A stretch of 64,000 bases of DNA from Clostridium facile (lineage in GTDB: Bacteria > Bacillota > Clostridia > Oscillospirales > Ruminococcaceae). The translations under genes were made by a program, and so were the position numbers. Below the pieces are notes generated by a model. The model had not been told where the DNA came from. It did no database searches and saw nothing but the letters and a program-made list of their open reading frames with translations. Where the stretch lies: positions 1,364,001 to 1,428,000 of the forward strand of contig NZ_JACOQK010000001.1 of assembly GCF_014297275.1 (NCBI RefSeq), given 5' to 3'. This document shows, piece after piece, positions 19,003 through 27,371 of the stretch (its first letter is position 1; each line of letters opens with the position of its first letter).

Positions 19003-19306
19003 TAAATATAAAGTGGTTGTATCCAAACAAGCAACACAAATGCTGGTATCCCATGCGGCGTTTTTAGCGCAGGTGAATGCGGAAGCTGCGGAACGGCTGG
19101 TTGTATCGTTTGAAAATGCAGCAAATTCGCTGGACACCATGCCGCAAAGATGCCCTTGGTTGATGGAAGAATATATCCCACGCAATGTATATCATTACTT
19201 GCTATTTGAAAAACGGTATATGATTGTATTTCAAATTAAAGATAATACAGTATATGTAGATTATGTCCTTGATTGCCGACAGGATTATGGATGGCTTATC
19301 CACTAA
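18995..19306 (+). CDS. RelE/ParE-superfamily toxin
   Basis: 103 residues from the GTG at 18995. The start is set by AGGAGG at 18980-18985, 9 nt in front; an upstream ATG at 18971 lies deeper in the antitoxin gene and has no such site. The fold pattern fits RelE/ParE: helical hairpin (about residues 10-45), PWLMEEYIPRNVYHYLLFEKRYMIVF as the central strands, and a final strand with DCRQDY. Either mRNA cleavage (RelE-like) or gyrase inhibition (ParE-like) is possible; the sequence does not decide. An intrinsic terminator follows the gene. Confidence 0.82.
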   Translation: MDNKYKVVVSKQATQMLVSHAAFLAQVNAEAAERLVVSFENAANSLDTMPQRCPWLMEEYIPRNVYHYLLFEKRYMIVFQIKDNTVYVDYVLDCRQDYGWLIH

Positions 19307-19321
19307 AAACAGAATAGCACC

Positions 19322-19354
19322 AGAAACCGTCACTTACTCAAGTGGCGGTTTTTT
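19322..19354 (+). terminator. Intrinsic terminator after the toxin-antitoxin pair
   Basis: AACCGTCACTT pairs with AAGTGGCGGTT (one wobble) around a 4-nt loop, then six T residues. It ends immediately before the ATG at 19355 of the next gene, so that gene would need read-through or another promoter. Confidence 0.75.
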
Positions 19355-21205
19355 ATGCCTAAAAATAACGATGAAAGGAGTGCAAAGGCTATCGATGCAT
19401 ATGGAACTTTAACGACCTATGATGATTTATTCAGTACCACAAACAATCCTTTTTTGTACATCATCCGGATATTAGGCTGGTGGATTATTAGGGGGCTTGC
19501 TTCCCTTGTCGGCGGCGTAGAATCCATCGTGAATGATTTAATGTCCCATATCAATTTCTTTGAGAGCGCAGAAGTCACAGGCTTCATGTCCACTATCCGC
19601 CCGATTATCTGGAGCCTGCTGCTCATTGGTATTGTGGTGTTGGGATATAACCTCATGTTCAACCAGAGCGAAAAGAAATCACAGATTCCTGTCAACTTGC
19701 TGTGTTTTGTCCTGATCATCACGGGATTGCCTACTTTTTTGTCCCAGATTTCCGGTATCACAACAACGGGCATCCAGACGTTTTGGGGTTCCAATTCGGT
19801 CAGCAGTCAGATTCTAAAATCCTGTGTGCAGGATTTATCCTACTATGATGAAAACGACTTCTCGGTAGAAGCATTGCAGCAGAAAAACAATATCGCAGAA
19901 GAAAAGATTGAGAAGATAGACCCCGCCACATTGATGAAACCAAAAGACTGCAAAAACGATGATGTGTTCAGCAACCAGATTTCTTTTAATACAGACGGTA
20001 CAGAAAAACTTACAAAATTAAGCGATGGCTTGTTCGGATGGGACGCTATGTCCTCCTACTATTACCGATACAAGATAGACTGGCTGGCGATATATATTTC
20101 CCTGATCGCCATGTTTTTGGCTCTGCTCTTTGCGGCGATTAAGACCGGAAAAATTATCTTTGAAATAGGGTTCAATGGGATATTCCTATTATTCGTTGCA
20201 CCTCTTGATTTGACGGTCGGACAGCGTTTAAAAAAATGTGTGCTGGAGCTGTTATCCCTGTTCCTTGTCTTAATCTGTATGTGTCTTGTGGTAAGGGTGT
20301 ACGTCTTTGGCGTCGCATGGGTATCCGATACATTTGAGGGACTGTCCAAGGCAATCTGTCTGTTGGGATTTTCGTGGGGTATGATTGACGCACCGAACAT
20401 TATCCAAAAGATATTGGGGATTGACGCAGGCTTATCCTCTGGATTCAAAACGATGGCAAGCGTCTATTACGCTTCTAGAACCGCATGGGGAGCCGCAAAA
20501 GGGGCTGCTTCCGTTGCGAAAAAGGCAGCTGGAGCAGGTACTGCCGCTATGGGATATACGGCTGGTACGGCGAAAGGAATCTATGATTTTGCTGGTCAGA
20601 AACAATCAAAGAAGGCTTCCCATCAGGAAACAACGGAACAGAAAGGAAAAATGTCCGGTCAAAACATAGAGGATGGCAAACAAGCAACCAAGGATCAGGA
20701 AACACCTGTAAAGGAAAAAGGAGCACAAAATCAGCAGGCACAGAATCAAAGGGAAACCATACCAGACAAACCCCAAACAGACAGACAATCCGAACCGAAA
20801 ATAAATGCATCATCAGAGGATACACAGGCAAAACCAAATATCCCAACTCCTGATATGGATTCTAAGAATCATAAAGACGGACAGAAAGAGCAAGAGAAAC
20901 ATCAGCCTGTTCAGCAGGATGTTGCGCAGGCAAAAGAACCATCACAGAAAAAGGATAACCGGGACTACACCACGACTTTGGGAGATGTGGTCAAAAGCAA
21001 GCTGCCAAGCGGTCACAGGATTGGTCAGGCTTACGATGTGGGGCGCAATACTGCATTGCAGGGGCTACAAAAGATAGACGGCTATGTGCAGAAACAAAAT
21101 TCTGGTGAAACCCCATCGCTTAAACCGGAAAGCAAGGTTGTGGATCATCCGCCAGAATCAACAGAGATACACAAGAAACGGAGAAAAAATCATGACAAGG
21201 ATTAA
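19355..21205 (+). CDS. VirB6/TrbL-like conjugation membrane protein
   Basis: 616 residues. About six to eight hydrophobic helices fill the first 390 residues, interrupted by a polar loop (about 145-230). A long hydrophilic tail (about 400-616), rich in Gln, Lys, Glu and Pro (repeats like KDQETPVKEKGAQNQQ), follows. This is the layout of TrbL/VirB6-type channel proteins of Gram-positive conjugative elements. The ATG at 19355 follows the terminator T-run without a clear ribosome binding site, but no better in-frame start is seen nearby; the true start may differ. It overlaps the next gene by 14 bp. Confidence 0.75.
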   Translation: MPKNNDERSAKAIDAYGTLTTYDDLFSTTNNPFLYIIRILGWWIIRGLASLVGGVESIVNDLMSHINFFESAEVTGFMSTIRPIIWSLLLIGIVVLGYNLMFNQSEKKSQIPVNLLCFVLIITGLPTFLSQISGITTTGIQTFWGSNSVSSQILKSCVQDLSYYDENDFSVEALQQKNNIAEEKIEKIDPATLMKPKDCKNDDVFSNQISFNTDGTEKLTKLSDGLFGWDAMSSYYYRYKIDWLAIYISLIAMFLALLFAAIKTGKIIFEIGFNGIFLLFVAPLDLTVGQRLKKCVLELLSLFLVLICMCLVVRVYVFGVAWVSDTFEGLSKAICLLGFSWGMIDAPNIIQKILGIDAGLSSGFKTMASVYYASRTAWGAAKGAASVAKKAAGAGTAAMGYTAGTAKGIYDFAGQKQSKKASHQETTEQKGKMSGQNIEDGKQATKDQETPVKEKGAQNQQAQNQRETIPDKPQTDRQSEPKINASSEDTQAKPNIPTPDMDSKNHKDGQKEQEKHQPVQQDVAQAKEPSQKKDNRDYTTTLGDVVKSKLPSGHRIGQAYDVGRNTALQGLQKIDGYVQKQNSGETPSLKPESKVVDHPPESTEIHKKRRKNHDKD

Positions 21206-21545
21206 CCGGAACTTTTCCCACATCGTACCCCGTGAAATAGAAAGCGACATGCGGTTTGTCAAATTCCTGTCCTTACGGGATTTGATGGTCATCGTATGTT
21301 TGGTTATGGTATCCAACAACTTTATGGGAATGGTACATCCCAAACTACAACTTTTGTATTTCCTATTCACCATTCTTGCGGGGTTGTTTCTGGTCATGCC
21401 AGCATACAAGGACAATGCGGGGAAAAAGAATGTTGAAGTGATGTTTCTGATCCTTTTGAAAAAGAGAATCGTCTATGATTCCATTGACGACCCTATTGAA
21501 GAAGAACGGGAGGGAATCTATTTCGATGAAACAAAAAACGAATAA
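21192..21545 (+). CDS. VirB3/PrgI-like conjugation membrane protein
   Basis: 117 residues from the ATG at 21192, inside the end of the VirB6-like gene. A basic N-terminus with PREIESDMRFVKFLSLRDL is followed by two adjacent hydrophobic helices (about 31-50 and 56-74) and a polar C-terminus. Small two-helix proteins in this slot, directly before the VirB4 ATPase, are VirB3/PrgI/TcpE-like inner-membrane subunits. Its stop lies 20 bp inside the following VirB4 frame. Confidence 0.7.
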   Translation: MTRINRNFSHIVPREIESDMRFVKFLSLRDLMVIVCLVMVSNNFMGMVHPKLQLLYFLFTILAGLFLVMPAYKDNAGKKNVEVMFLILLKKRIVYDSIDDPIEEEREGIYFDETKNE

Positions 21546-21671
21546 ACAGACAACTGATTTCATCCCCATCATCGACTACACCGATGATGGGGTATTCATC
21601 ACAAAATCAGGATATCTTGATTTTGTACAAATTACATGTAAAGACTTAAATTCCGCAAAGGACTATGACAC
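21526..21671 (+). pseudogene. VirB4-like conjugation ATPase, N-terminal fragment
   Basis: From the ATG at 21526 about 48 residues match the start of TraE/VirB4 ATPases of Clostridial elements (DFIPIIDYTDDGVFITKSGY, then a CKDLNSA motif). The match stops near 21670, where the DNA becomes the truncated end of an IS200-type transposase on the other strand; the frame then runs on through insertion-sequence DNA to 21792. The Walker motifs of VirB4 are missing, so the transfer system cannot be functional from this copy. Confidence 0.75.
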
Positions 21672-21882
21672 CCATTTTCGGTGGGATACTTACCAAGATG
21701 TGTACATGATTTGGCATCATATTCCCTTCTATGATTTCTACACCTTTCCATTTACACAAATCTTTAATGATTTCTCGTATATCTTTTCTTAACTGATTAT
21801 AAATTACTTTTCTTCGATATTTCGGGGTAAACACTATATGGTACTTGCATATCCATTTTGTATGTGCTAAACTATTTGCCAT
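21672..21882 (-). pseudogene. tnpA: IS200/IS605 TnpA transposase, C-terminally truncated
   Basis: From the ATG at 21882 (MANSLAHTKW) the frame reads KYHIVFTPKYRRKVIY and MMPNHVHILVSIPPK, the diagnostic N-terminal half of the Y1 HUH transposase, including the metal-binding HVH. Homology ends about residue 70 (near 21676); the catalytic Tyr region is gone. It cannot transpose by itself. Confidence 0.85.
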
Positions 21883-22022
21883 GAGGAACATCCTTTCTGT
21901 TTTTTAGGTGGCTTGAACAATCACCATTATATCAGAAAGGATGTTCCTTTGCTTAAGCTTAAATCTCACCCGCATAGCGGGTGGTTTTTAAAACCCTCCG
22001 CTATGCGGAGGGTTTCTCGCTA
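21672..22022 (-). mobile_element. IS200/IS605-family remnant, end truncated into virB4
   Basis: Contains the first ~70 codons of a TnpA transposase on the minus strand, its 5' hairpin (arms near 21883-21898 and 21935-21951, AGGAACATCCTTTCTG and complement) and subterminal hairpins at 21967-21984 (CACCCGCATAGCGGGTGG) and 21994-22012. The latter two cores, CCGCATAGCGG and CCGCTATGCGG, are inverse copies of one another. The other end of the element is lost at the virB4 junction. Confidence 0.75.
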
Positions 22023-22033
22023 AAGCACTAACC

Positions 22034-22074
22034 AAAAACAGGCTGCCAGAAAATCATCTTGGCAGCCTGTTTTT
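22034..22074 (-). terminator. Intrinsic terminator of the flavodiiron gene
   Basis: AAAAACAGGCTGCCA and its complement around an 11-nt loop, with T residues on both strands; it can stop transcription from either side. Confidence 0.8.
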
Positions 22075-22168
22075 ATGCGATACCTTTTTATAAAAGTATC
22101 CTATTCAGTTGTATAAATATAGGAGACTATCTAGAAAGGTCCTCTACTCACTTTATTATATAGCAACA

Positions 22169-23332
22169 CTATTTTACCAGAGCATCCGCTAAAGCTTCCA
22201 TTGCCGCAGTAGAATCCTCTTTTAAGGTAGAACGGATACTAACAAATTCATCATAAATCGTAATATTTTTCATCCCTTCCAGTAAAGAACGCATAACCTT
22301 ACCAGCGGAAGGGGCCCAAGAACCATTTTCAATCAGGGCAACTTTACGGTTTTGATAATTTTTTGCTTTGAGGTGGTGTAAGAATTCTTCCATACAAGGG
22401 AACACTCCTCCATCATAAGAGCATGCCGCCAATACCAAGCGATCATAACGGAAAGCATCTTCTACTGCTTCTGCCATATCATCACGGGTTAAATCGCACA
22501 AGGATACTTTTGGAGCACCTTTTTCTTTTAACATTTCAGCGAATTTTTTAATTGCTTTTGCGGTATTGCCATGGATCGAAGCATATGCAATAAAAATACC
22601 TTCGTCTTCTGGACGGTAGCTGCTCCAAATATCATATTTATTTAAGTAATGGGCTAAATTCTCTTTTAAAATAGGACCATGTAATGGGCAGATCATTTGA
22701 ATATCCAATCTAGCTGCTTTCTTCAGCAGAGCCTGTACTTGCATGCCATATTTTCCTACAATATTGAAGTAATAACGGCGTGCTTCACAATCCCAATCTT
22801 CCTCTGTATCCAACGTCCCAAATTTTCCGAAACCATCTGCGGAAAACAAGATTTTTTCGGATTGTTCATAAGTTACCATTACTTCTGGCCAATGAACCAT
22901 AGGTGCCATGAAGAACTGCAATGTATGGGAACCTACGTTTAAGGTATCTCCTTCTTTTACTGTAATCGCACGTGAAGAAATATCAATAGAAAAAAACTGA
23001 GATAACAATTGGAATGTTTTTGCATTTCCCACTACTTGCATATTAGGGTAACGTTCTGCTAACGCCTGAATATTCGCAGCGTGATCTGGTTCCATATGGG
23101 AAACCACCAAATAATCAACTGTCCGTCCATTTAAAGCATTTTCCAGGTTTTTGAACCATTCTTCTGTAGCACGCGCATCAACAGTATCCATCACTACAAC
23201 TTTTTCATCCAAAATTACATAGGAATTATAGGAGATACCATTTGGCACAACATATTGGCTTTCAAATAAGTCAATGGTTTTATCATCTACTCCGATATAA
23301 ACTACAGTGTCAGTGATTCGTGTATCTTTCAT
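22169..23332 (-). CDS. Flavodiiron protein (A-type flavoprotein), O2/NO reductase
   Basis: 387 residues from the ATG at 23332, chosen because AGGAGGG lies 5 nt in front; the frame is open further upstream but without a start signal. The N-terminal metallo-beta-lactamase-like domain has the diiron ligands in SHMEPDH (H79, E81, D83, H84) and further ones in PMVHW and PLHGP. A C-terminal flavodoxin domain begins near residue 248 (IFIAYASIHGNT), binding FMN. Class A flavodiiron proteins reduce O2 to water (or NO to N2O) in the cytoplasm using rubredoxin or F420-type donors; they protect anaerobes. It is a monocistronic gene next to the scar of the conjugative element. Confidence 0.95.
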   Translation of the reverse strand: MKDTRITDTVVYIGVDDKTIDLFESQYVVPNGISYNSYVILDEKVVVMDTVDARATEEWFKNLENALNGRTVDYLVVSHMEPDHAANIQALAERYPNMQVVGNAKTFQLLSQFFSIDISSRAITVKEGDTLNVGSHTLQFFMAPMVHWPEVMVTYEQSEKILFSADGFGKFGTLDTEEDWDCEARRYYFNIVGKYGMQVQALLKKAARLDIQMICPLHGPILKENLAHYLNKYDIWSSYRPEDEGIFIAYASIHGNTAKAIKKFAEMLKEKGAPKVSLCDLTRDDMAEAVEDAFRYDRLVLAACSYDGGVFPCMEEFLHHLKAKNYQNRKVALIENGSWAPSAGKVMRSLLEGMKNITIYDEFVSIRSTLKEDSTAAMEALADALVK

Positions 23333-23682
23333 ATTGCCCTCCTGTGAAATTTTTATATTTGTTATGCACCCCTTTTTCCCTATTAAGGCAAAAAAAGGAT
23401 TCTGTCTTATATTTCCTGTAATAGTATAGCATAAAACCGGATAGAAGTCGATTAAATTTTTTAAAAATAGGGTCACATTCTCTTTTCTTGTCAGTATAAA
23501 ATAAGATTTTGCAAAAGATCCTATTGATATTGTTATTTTTGTGTCAATTAAAACAAACTATATCTTCCTCAAAATACATCTAAATAAATCCCATCTCTTC
23601 AATTCTTATTTAGTCTATTCTTATAACCAAAAAATATCCAATCTTTATAAATAGTATCCTAATAAAATTCACAAATTACAAC

Positions 23683-23710
23683 TTGACATTTTGGTGAAAA
23701 AGAGTAAACT
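23683..23710 (+). promoter_or_regulatory. Promoter of the marR-FUSC operon
   Basis: TTGACA (23683-23688), 16-bp spacer, TAAACT (23705-23710) as a weak -10. The 16-bp palindrome at 23703-23718 covers the -10. Confidence 0.6.
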
Positions 23711-23718
23711 AGTTTACT
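23703..23718. promoter_or_regulatory. Palindromic operator, probable MarR site
   Basis: AGTAAACT followed by its exact complement AGTTTACT, a 16-bp perfect palindrome. A related TAGGTTAACTA half-site follows at 23718-23728. Its place over the -10 of the marR gene suggests autorepression. Confidence 0.65.
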
Positions 23719-23749
23719 AGGTTAACTAATTAGAGAGGTATCCTATGAT

Positions 23750-24181
23750 ATGAAAGAATTAAATTGGATTCAAATGTCGGATTATATGCACACCTTACAG
23801 GAGTTTACCCGCTTGGCTGTTTTAAAACAAACGGAATTAACCACCGCATCTGCTGGAGAAATGGATTTATTATCCCGGATTTATCTGCTAAAGTCCCCTG
23901 TAACTCCCTTACAGTTAAGCCAGCAGATGAAAATGAAAAAATCTTCAATCAGTCGTATTATCCATCATTTGCTGGAAAAAGAACTTATTATAAAACAAAA
24001 AAATGAGTTGGATGGTCGTAGTTATCATCTTATCCTTACACAAAAAGGCCAAGAGCAGTTAAAGCAACATTATGAGCAATTCTTAACCCCTATCTATTTA
24101 CTGTATCGAAAAATGGGACAAGAACAGTTTTTAGAATTTATTAAAAATATACAAACCGCAACTTGTTTGCTACAAGAATAA
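23750..24181 (+). CDS. MarR-family transcriptional regulator
   Basis: 143 residues with GAGAGG (23733-23738) as ribosome binding site. A central winged helix-turn-helix (about residues 50-110: TPLQLSQQMKMKKSSISRII, then a wing with NELDGRSYHLILT) is flanked by helices for dimerisation, as in MarR. It is likely to repress its own operon through the palindrome in its promoter and to be released by a small ligand, perhaps an aromatic acid exported by the transporter encoded 23 bp further on. Confidence 0.88.
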   Translation: MKELNWIQMSDYMHTLQEFTRLAVLKQTELTTASAGEMDLLSRIYLLKSPVTPLQLSQQMKMKKSSISRIIHHLLEKELIIKQKNELDGRSYHLILTQKGQEQLKQHYEQFLTPIYLLYRKMGQEQFLEFIKNIQTATCLLQE

Positions 24182-24204
24182 TATGATTTAGAAAGGACCC
24201 TTTT

Positions 24205-25269
24205 ATGACATTTTATCAGCTATTACAGTTGGATCCACTTCCATTTAAAAAATTAATACAGGAAGCGAATAGTCGTCAGGAAAAAAGACGTTATATTTTT
24301 GCTTTTATTTTAAAGAATATTTTGGTTGTGCTATTTGCCATTGTGTTTATTGGAGGGGCCAACCTTATTTTTGGAAACGAAAATAGCTCTGTTGCAGTTG
24401 TTGTTTTTTGTATTTTATTGATGGTGCGATTTGTAGATTTTGGCTATGAAATCAAGTCTTCTTTATTTTCCTTATTTCTTGTATTTTTTATTTTGACAGT
24501 TGGTCCAATTCTAGCAAACAGTGCAAATCCATATTGGAAACTATTGATTCATATGATATCCATTTCCTTATTAATGGTTTTAACTTGTTTGCGTCCATCC
24601 TACGGCAACCAGTCCATTTATGTTTTTGGATATTTGCTCATCCAAAATTATCCTGTAACCGGACAACTACTACAAATGCGCTGTCTTGAAATAGGAATTG
24701 GATTCGTTTTATGTGGGATTATATTTTATTGTAAACACCATAAAAAGCATTACGAAACCCATTTAGGCAATGTTTTTAAAAACTTTTCTCTATTTGATCC
24801 TACCTATCAATGGCAAATAAAAGTAGCACTTGGTGTATCCCTAGCAATGTTTATAGGAGATCTTGTCCATGTTCCTAGAACAATGTGGATCGGTTTTGCC
24901 GCATTAGCAGTTTTACAAATAGACCCTAAAAGTGTAAAACAACGATTAAAATTACGAGCACCTTCTGCGATTGTGGGAAGCCTTGTATTTGGGGTAATCT
25001 GTACTATTTTTCCACAAATCCTATCGATGCTGGGACCAATATCAGGGCTATTGATGGGATTTTGCGCAACCTATCAATGGAAAAACGCATTCAACTGTTT
25101 TGGCGCATTATTAGTTGCATCCAGTATTTTTGGATTATGGAATTCGATTTTTCTTCGTATACTGCTAAATATATTTGGAAGCTATTTTGCATTTGGTTTC
25201 CATTTACTCTATGATAAAATTATGATGTTATTTTCACAAACGAGAAAAAATCAATTGATATCCCAATAA
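24205..25269 (+). CDS. FUSC-type (aromatic acid exporter-like) membrane protein
   Basis: 354 residues with AGAAAGGA as ribosome binding site. Two bundles of hydrophobic helices (about 35-175 and 205-340) are separated by a short charged stretch, the arrangement of FUSC/ArAE-type exporters; the second bundle has VPRTMWIGFAALAVLQ, typical of the FUSC domain. It lacks the long cytoplasmic domain of full AaeB/YccS proteins. It probably exports an organic acid or xenobiotic across the membrane, under control of the MarR regulator in the same operon. Confidence 0.75.
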   Translation: MTFYQLLQLDPLPFKKLIQEANSRQEKRRYIFAFILKNILVVLFAIVFIGGANLIFGNENSSVAVVVFCILLMVRFVDFGYEIKSSLFSLFLVFFILTVGPILANSANPYWKLLIHMISISLLMVLTCLRPSYGNQSIYVFGYLLIQNYPVTGQLLQMRCLEIGIGFVLCGIIFYCKHHKKHYETHLGNVFKNFSLFDPTYQWQIKVALGVSLAMFIGDLVHVPRTMWIGFAALAVLQIDPKSVKQRLKLRAPSAIVGSLVFGVICTIFPQILSMLGPISGLLMGFCATYQWKNAFNCFGALLVASSIFGLWNSIFLRILLNIFGSYFAFGFHLLYDKIMMLFSQTRKNQLISQ

Positions 25270-25275
25270 TACTCT

Positions 25276-25337
25276 CCCCTTTAATATTTGTATCGCCTTT
25301 AATCCATAAGTGCAATACAAATATTAAAGGGGTTTTT
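25276..25337 (+). terminator. Intrinsic terminator of the marR-FUSC operon
   Basis: Perfect 18-bp arms (25276-25293 and 25315-25332; CCCCTTTAATATTTGTAT and complement) around a 21-nt loop, then TTTTTA. The ~300 bp that follow to 25635 are A/T-rich and hold no gene that I can support. Confidence 0.85.
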
Positions 25338-25639
25338 ATTTTTCGTTCAAAATCCTCAAGCCAAAAATCATCTAAACATTTTATTTTCAATACTTTCCAT
25401 ATAAAACAATCCACACCATCATATTTTAATCTGTAAAATGATGGAAAATTCGGCATTGAAAACAAGAAATAGTTTATAATTATATATCTGCCTATCGCTT
25501 TAACAAAAAACAGCATTGGTTACCAATAAGTTTAGCCACTTTCGATCCAGCTTCAACAGATTATCAATAAATCATTTGACTTCCTTATATCTGTTTACCT
25601 TACTATTATACAAATATCCCTTTTATTGAAAGCAAAAAG

Positions 25640-25674
25640 ACCTGAGCACTTCTTAAAAGGCTCAGATCTTTTTT
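25640..25674 (-). terminator. Intrinsic terminator of the oadG-oadB genes
   Basis: A stem built on CTGAGC/GCTCAG with AGA/TCT extensions and T-runs on both strands, 15-50 bp behind the oadB stop. Confidence 0.65.
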
Positions 25675-25688
25675 TATTATCTTATTTA

Positions 25689-26861
25689 TTATCCAAGTAC
25701 ACTTAACAATACACCAGCTGCAACGGCAGAACCAATTACACCTGCAACGTTTGGACCCATCGCGTGCATTAACAAGAAGTTGGTTGGATTTGCTTGTTGA
25801 CCAACTTTTTGGGAGACACGAGCAGCCATTGGAACTGCGGATACACCAGCAGAACCGATTAATGGGTTAACTTTACCTTTGGTTACAATGTACATTACTT
25901 TACCAAGCAATACACCGCATGCAGTGCCTAAGCAGAATGCAGCCAATCCAAGGCCTACAATTCCTAATGTTTTACCTGTTAGGAATACGTCTGCTGTAGC
26001 GGTTGCACCAACAGTAACGCCCAAGAAGATTGTAATAATATTCATTAACTCATTTTGGGCTGTTTTTACTAAACGTTCTACAACGCCACTTTCCTTCATC
26101 AGGTTCCCCAACATCAAGCATCCCATCAATGGACCTGCGGAAGGAACTAACAAAGAAACAATTAAAGTTACAATAATCGGGAACAAGATTTTTTCGATTT
26201 TGGATACTGGTCGTAATTGTTCCATCACTACCATACGTTCTTTTTTGGTAGTTAAAGCTTTCATAATTGGTGGCTGAATAACCGGTACTAAAGCCATGTA
26301 AGAATAAGCTGCTACTGCAATAGAACCTAACAAATGCGGCGCCAACGTTTTCGCAACATAAATTGCGGTAGGACCATCCGCACCACCAATAATAGCGATT
26401 GCACCTGCTTCTTCCAGTGTATAGAATGGCAGTGCTGCTGCGACGATAAAGGTAAAGAAGATACCACCCTGAGCAGCTGCACCCAGTAAAAAGCTTTTTG
26501 GGTTGGCGATTAAAGGACCAAAGTCGGTCATACATCCAATACCAAGGAAAATTAATGGAGGATATACTCCTAGCTTAACCCCTAGATATAAGATATCCAA
26601 TAGCCCACCATCGTGTAAAACCTGACCGTAATCTATTGTTGCAGTCTGATAAAATTCAGAATGGAACATTTCAATGCCAGGCAAATTTGTTAACAACATA
26701 CCAAAAGCAATTGGCAACAAGAGTAATGGCTCAAACTGTTTTGCGATTGCTAGATAAATCAATACGCCGGAAATGACAAACATAATTAAAACTTTCCAGT
26801 CCAACTGTGCAAAACCAGAGTCAATCGCCAATTGTTTTAGCGTATCCAGAAAAACTTCCAT
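25689..26861 (-). CDS. Na+-pumping decarboxylase beta subunit (OadB/MmdB/GcdB family)
   Basis: 390 residues, a very hydrophobic protein of about nine or ten membrane segments. Family motifs include GGADGPTAIY (about residue 158), GCLMLGNLMKESGV, and GTACGVLLGK with GSAGVSAVPMAARV near the end, all typical of the beta subunit that couples decarboxylation of carboxybiotin to Na+ export. The matching gamma-type subunit is encoded 50 bp upstream on the same strand. The carboxyltransferase and biotin carrier that it needs are probably those at 34.5-37.8 kb. The family alone does not show whether the substrate is oxaloacetate, methylmalonyl-CoA or glutaconyl-CoA, so no symbol is given. Confidence 0.9.
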   Translation of the reverse strand: MEVFLDTLKQLAIDSGFAQLDWKVLIMFVISGVLIYLAIAKQFEPLLLLPIAFGMLLTNLPGIEMFHSEFYQTATIDYGQVLHDGGLLDILYLGVKLGVYPPLIFLGIGCMTDFGPLIANPKSFLLGAAAQGGIFFTFIVAAALPFYTLEEAGAIAIIGGADGPTAIYVAKTLAPHLLGSIAVAAYSYMALVPVIQPPIMKALTTKKERMVVMEQLRPVSKIEKILFPIIVTLIVSLLVPSAGPLMGCLMLGNLMKESGVVERLVKTAQNELMNIITIFLGVTVGATATADVFLTGKTLGIVGLGLAAFCLGTACGVLLGKVMYIVTKGKVNPLIGSAGVSAVPMAARVSQKVGQQANPTNFLLMHAMGPNVAGVIGSAVAAGVLLSVLG

Positions 26862-26910
26862 TTGCTACCTCCATCATTATTTTACTAAAAATTTTGCCTT
26901 TTTCTTTATG

Positions 26911-27279
26911 TTAAAAAGGTCTTGTATTTTCAGTGATACCTGCCAAACGCCATACAGAGCGGTTGGTTACTGTATCTGCTTTACGGATACTTTTAATTGC
27001 CACAGGCTGGTCTGTATCCATAGCACATGCTACAGCAGCAGAAATAGCAGCAACTGTTTCCCCGGAAATACCAGCTTGTACTACAGGGGCTGCTGGTTTT
27101 GCTGGAACAATTGGTTTTACCGGTGGTTTTGGTGCAGTTTGAGATGGCTTATCAATCTTTTTATTAGTTGCTTTCATAATCGCACCCATAATAGAGATTG
27201 CAATAATCAACAAAATCAGACCCAAAAATACTACAACCAATCCAGTAACGGTAATCGCGATAATGGTTCCCCAATCCAT
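26911..27279 (-). CDS. Na+-pumping decarboxylase gamma subunit (OadG-like)
   Basis: 122 residues with AGGAG in front of the ATG at 27279. One N-terminal membrane helix (about 6-30), a basic stretch, a Pro/Ala/Lys-rich linker (PAKPAAPVVQ) and a C-terminal part with ISGETVAAISAAVACAM and IKSIRKADTVTNRSVWRLAG are the standard features of OadG/MmdD gamma subunits, which hold the beta subunit and carboxyltransferase together. Co-transcribed with oadB from the promoter at 27343-27371. Confidence 0.85.
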   Translation of the reverse strand: MDWGTIIAITVTGLVVVFLGLILLIIAISIMGAIMKATNKKIDKPSQTAPKPPVKPIVPAKPAAPVVQAGISGETVAAISAAVACAMDTDQPVAIKSIRKADTVTNRSVWRLAGITENTRPF

Positions 27280-27342
27280 GAATCAACACTCCTTTACTAA
27301 TTAATAATGAGTAGAGTTTTGTAAAAACTCGAAATCTCTTTC

Positions 27343-27371
27343 ATTATACAACAAAATGGATTTCTTTTCAA
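27343..27371 (-). promoter_or_regulatory. Promoter of the oadG-oadB genes
   Basis: On the minus strand TTGAAA (27371-27366), 17-bp spacer, TATAAT (27348-27343), about 65 nt in front of the start codon. Confidence 0.75.

Noticed and set aside
25338..25635. Possible minus-strand gene opposite the end of the FUSC gene (25220-25516)
   Set aside because: It overlaps the terminator hairpin, has no ribosome binding site and reads as low-complexity translation of A/T-rich DNA.
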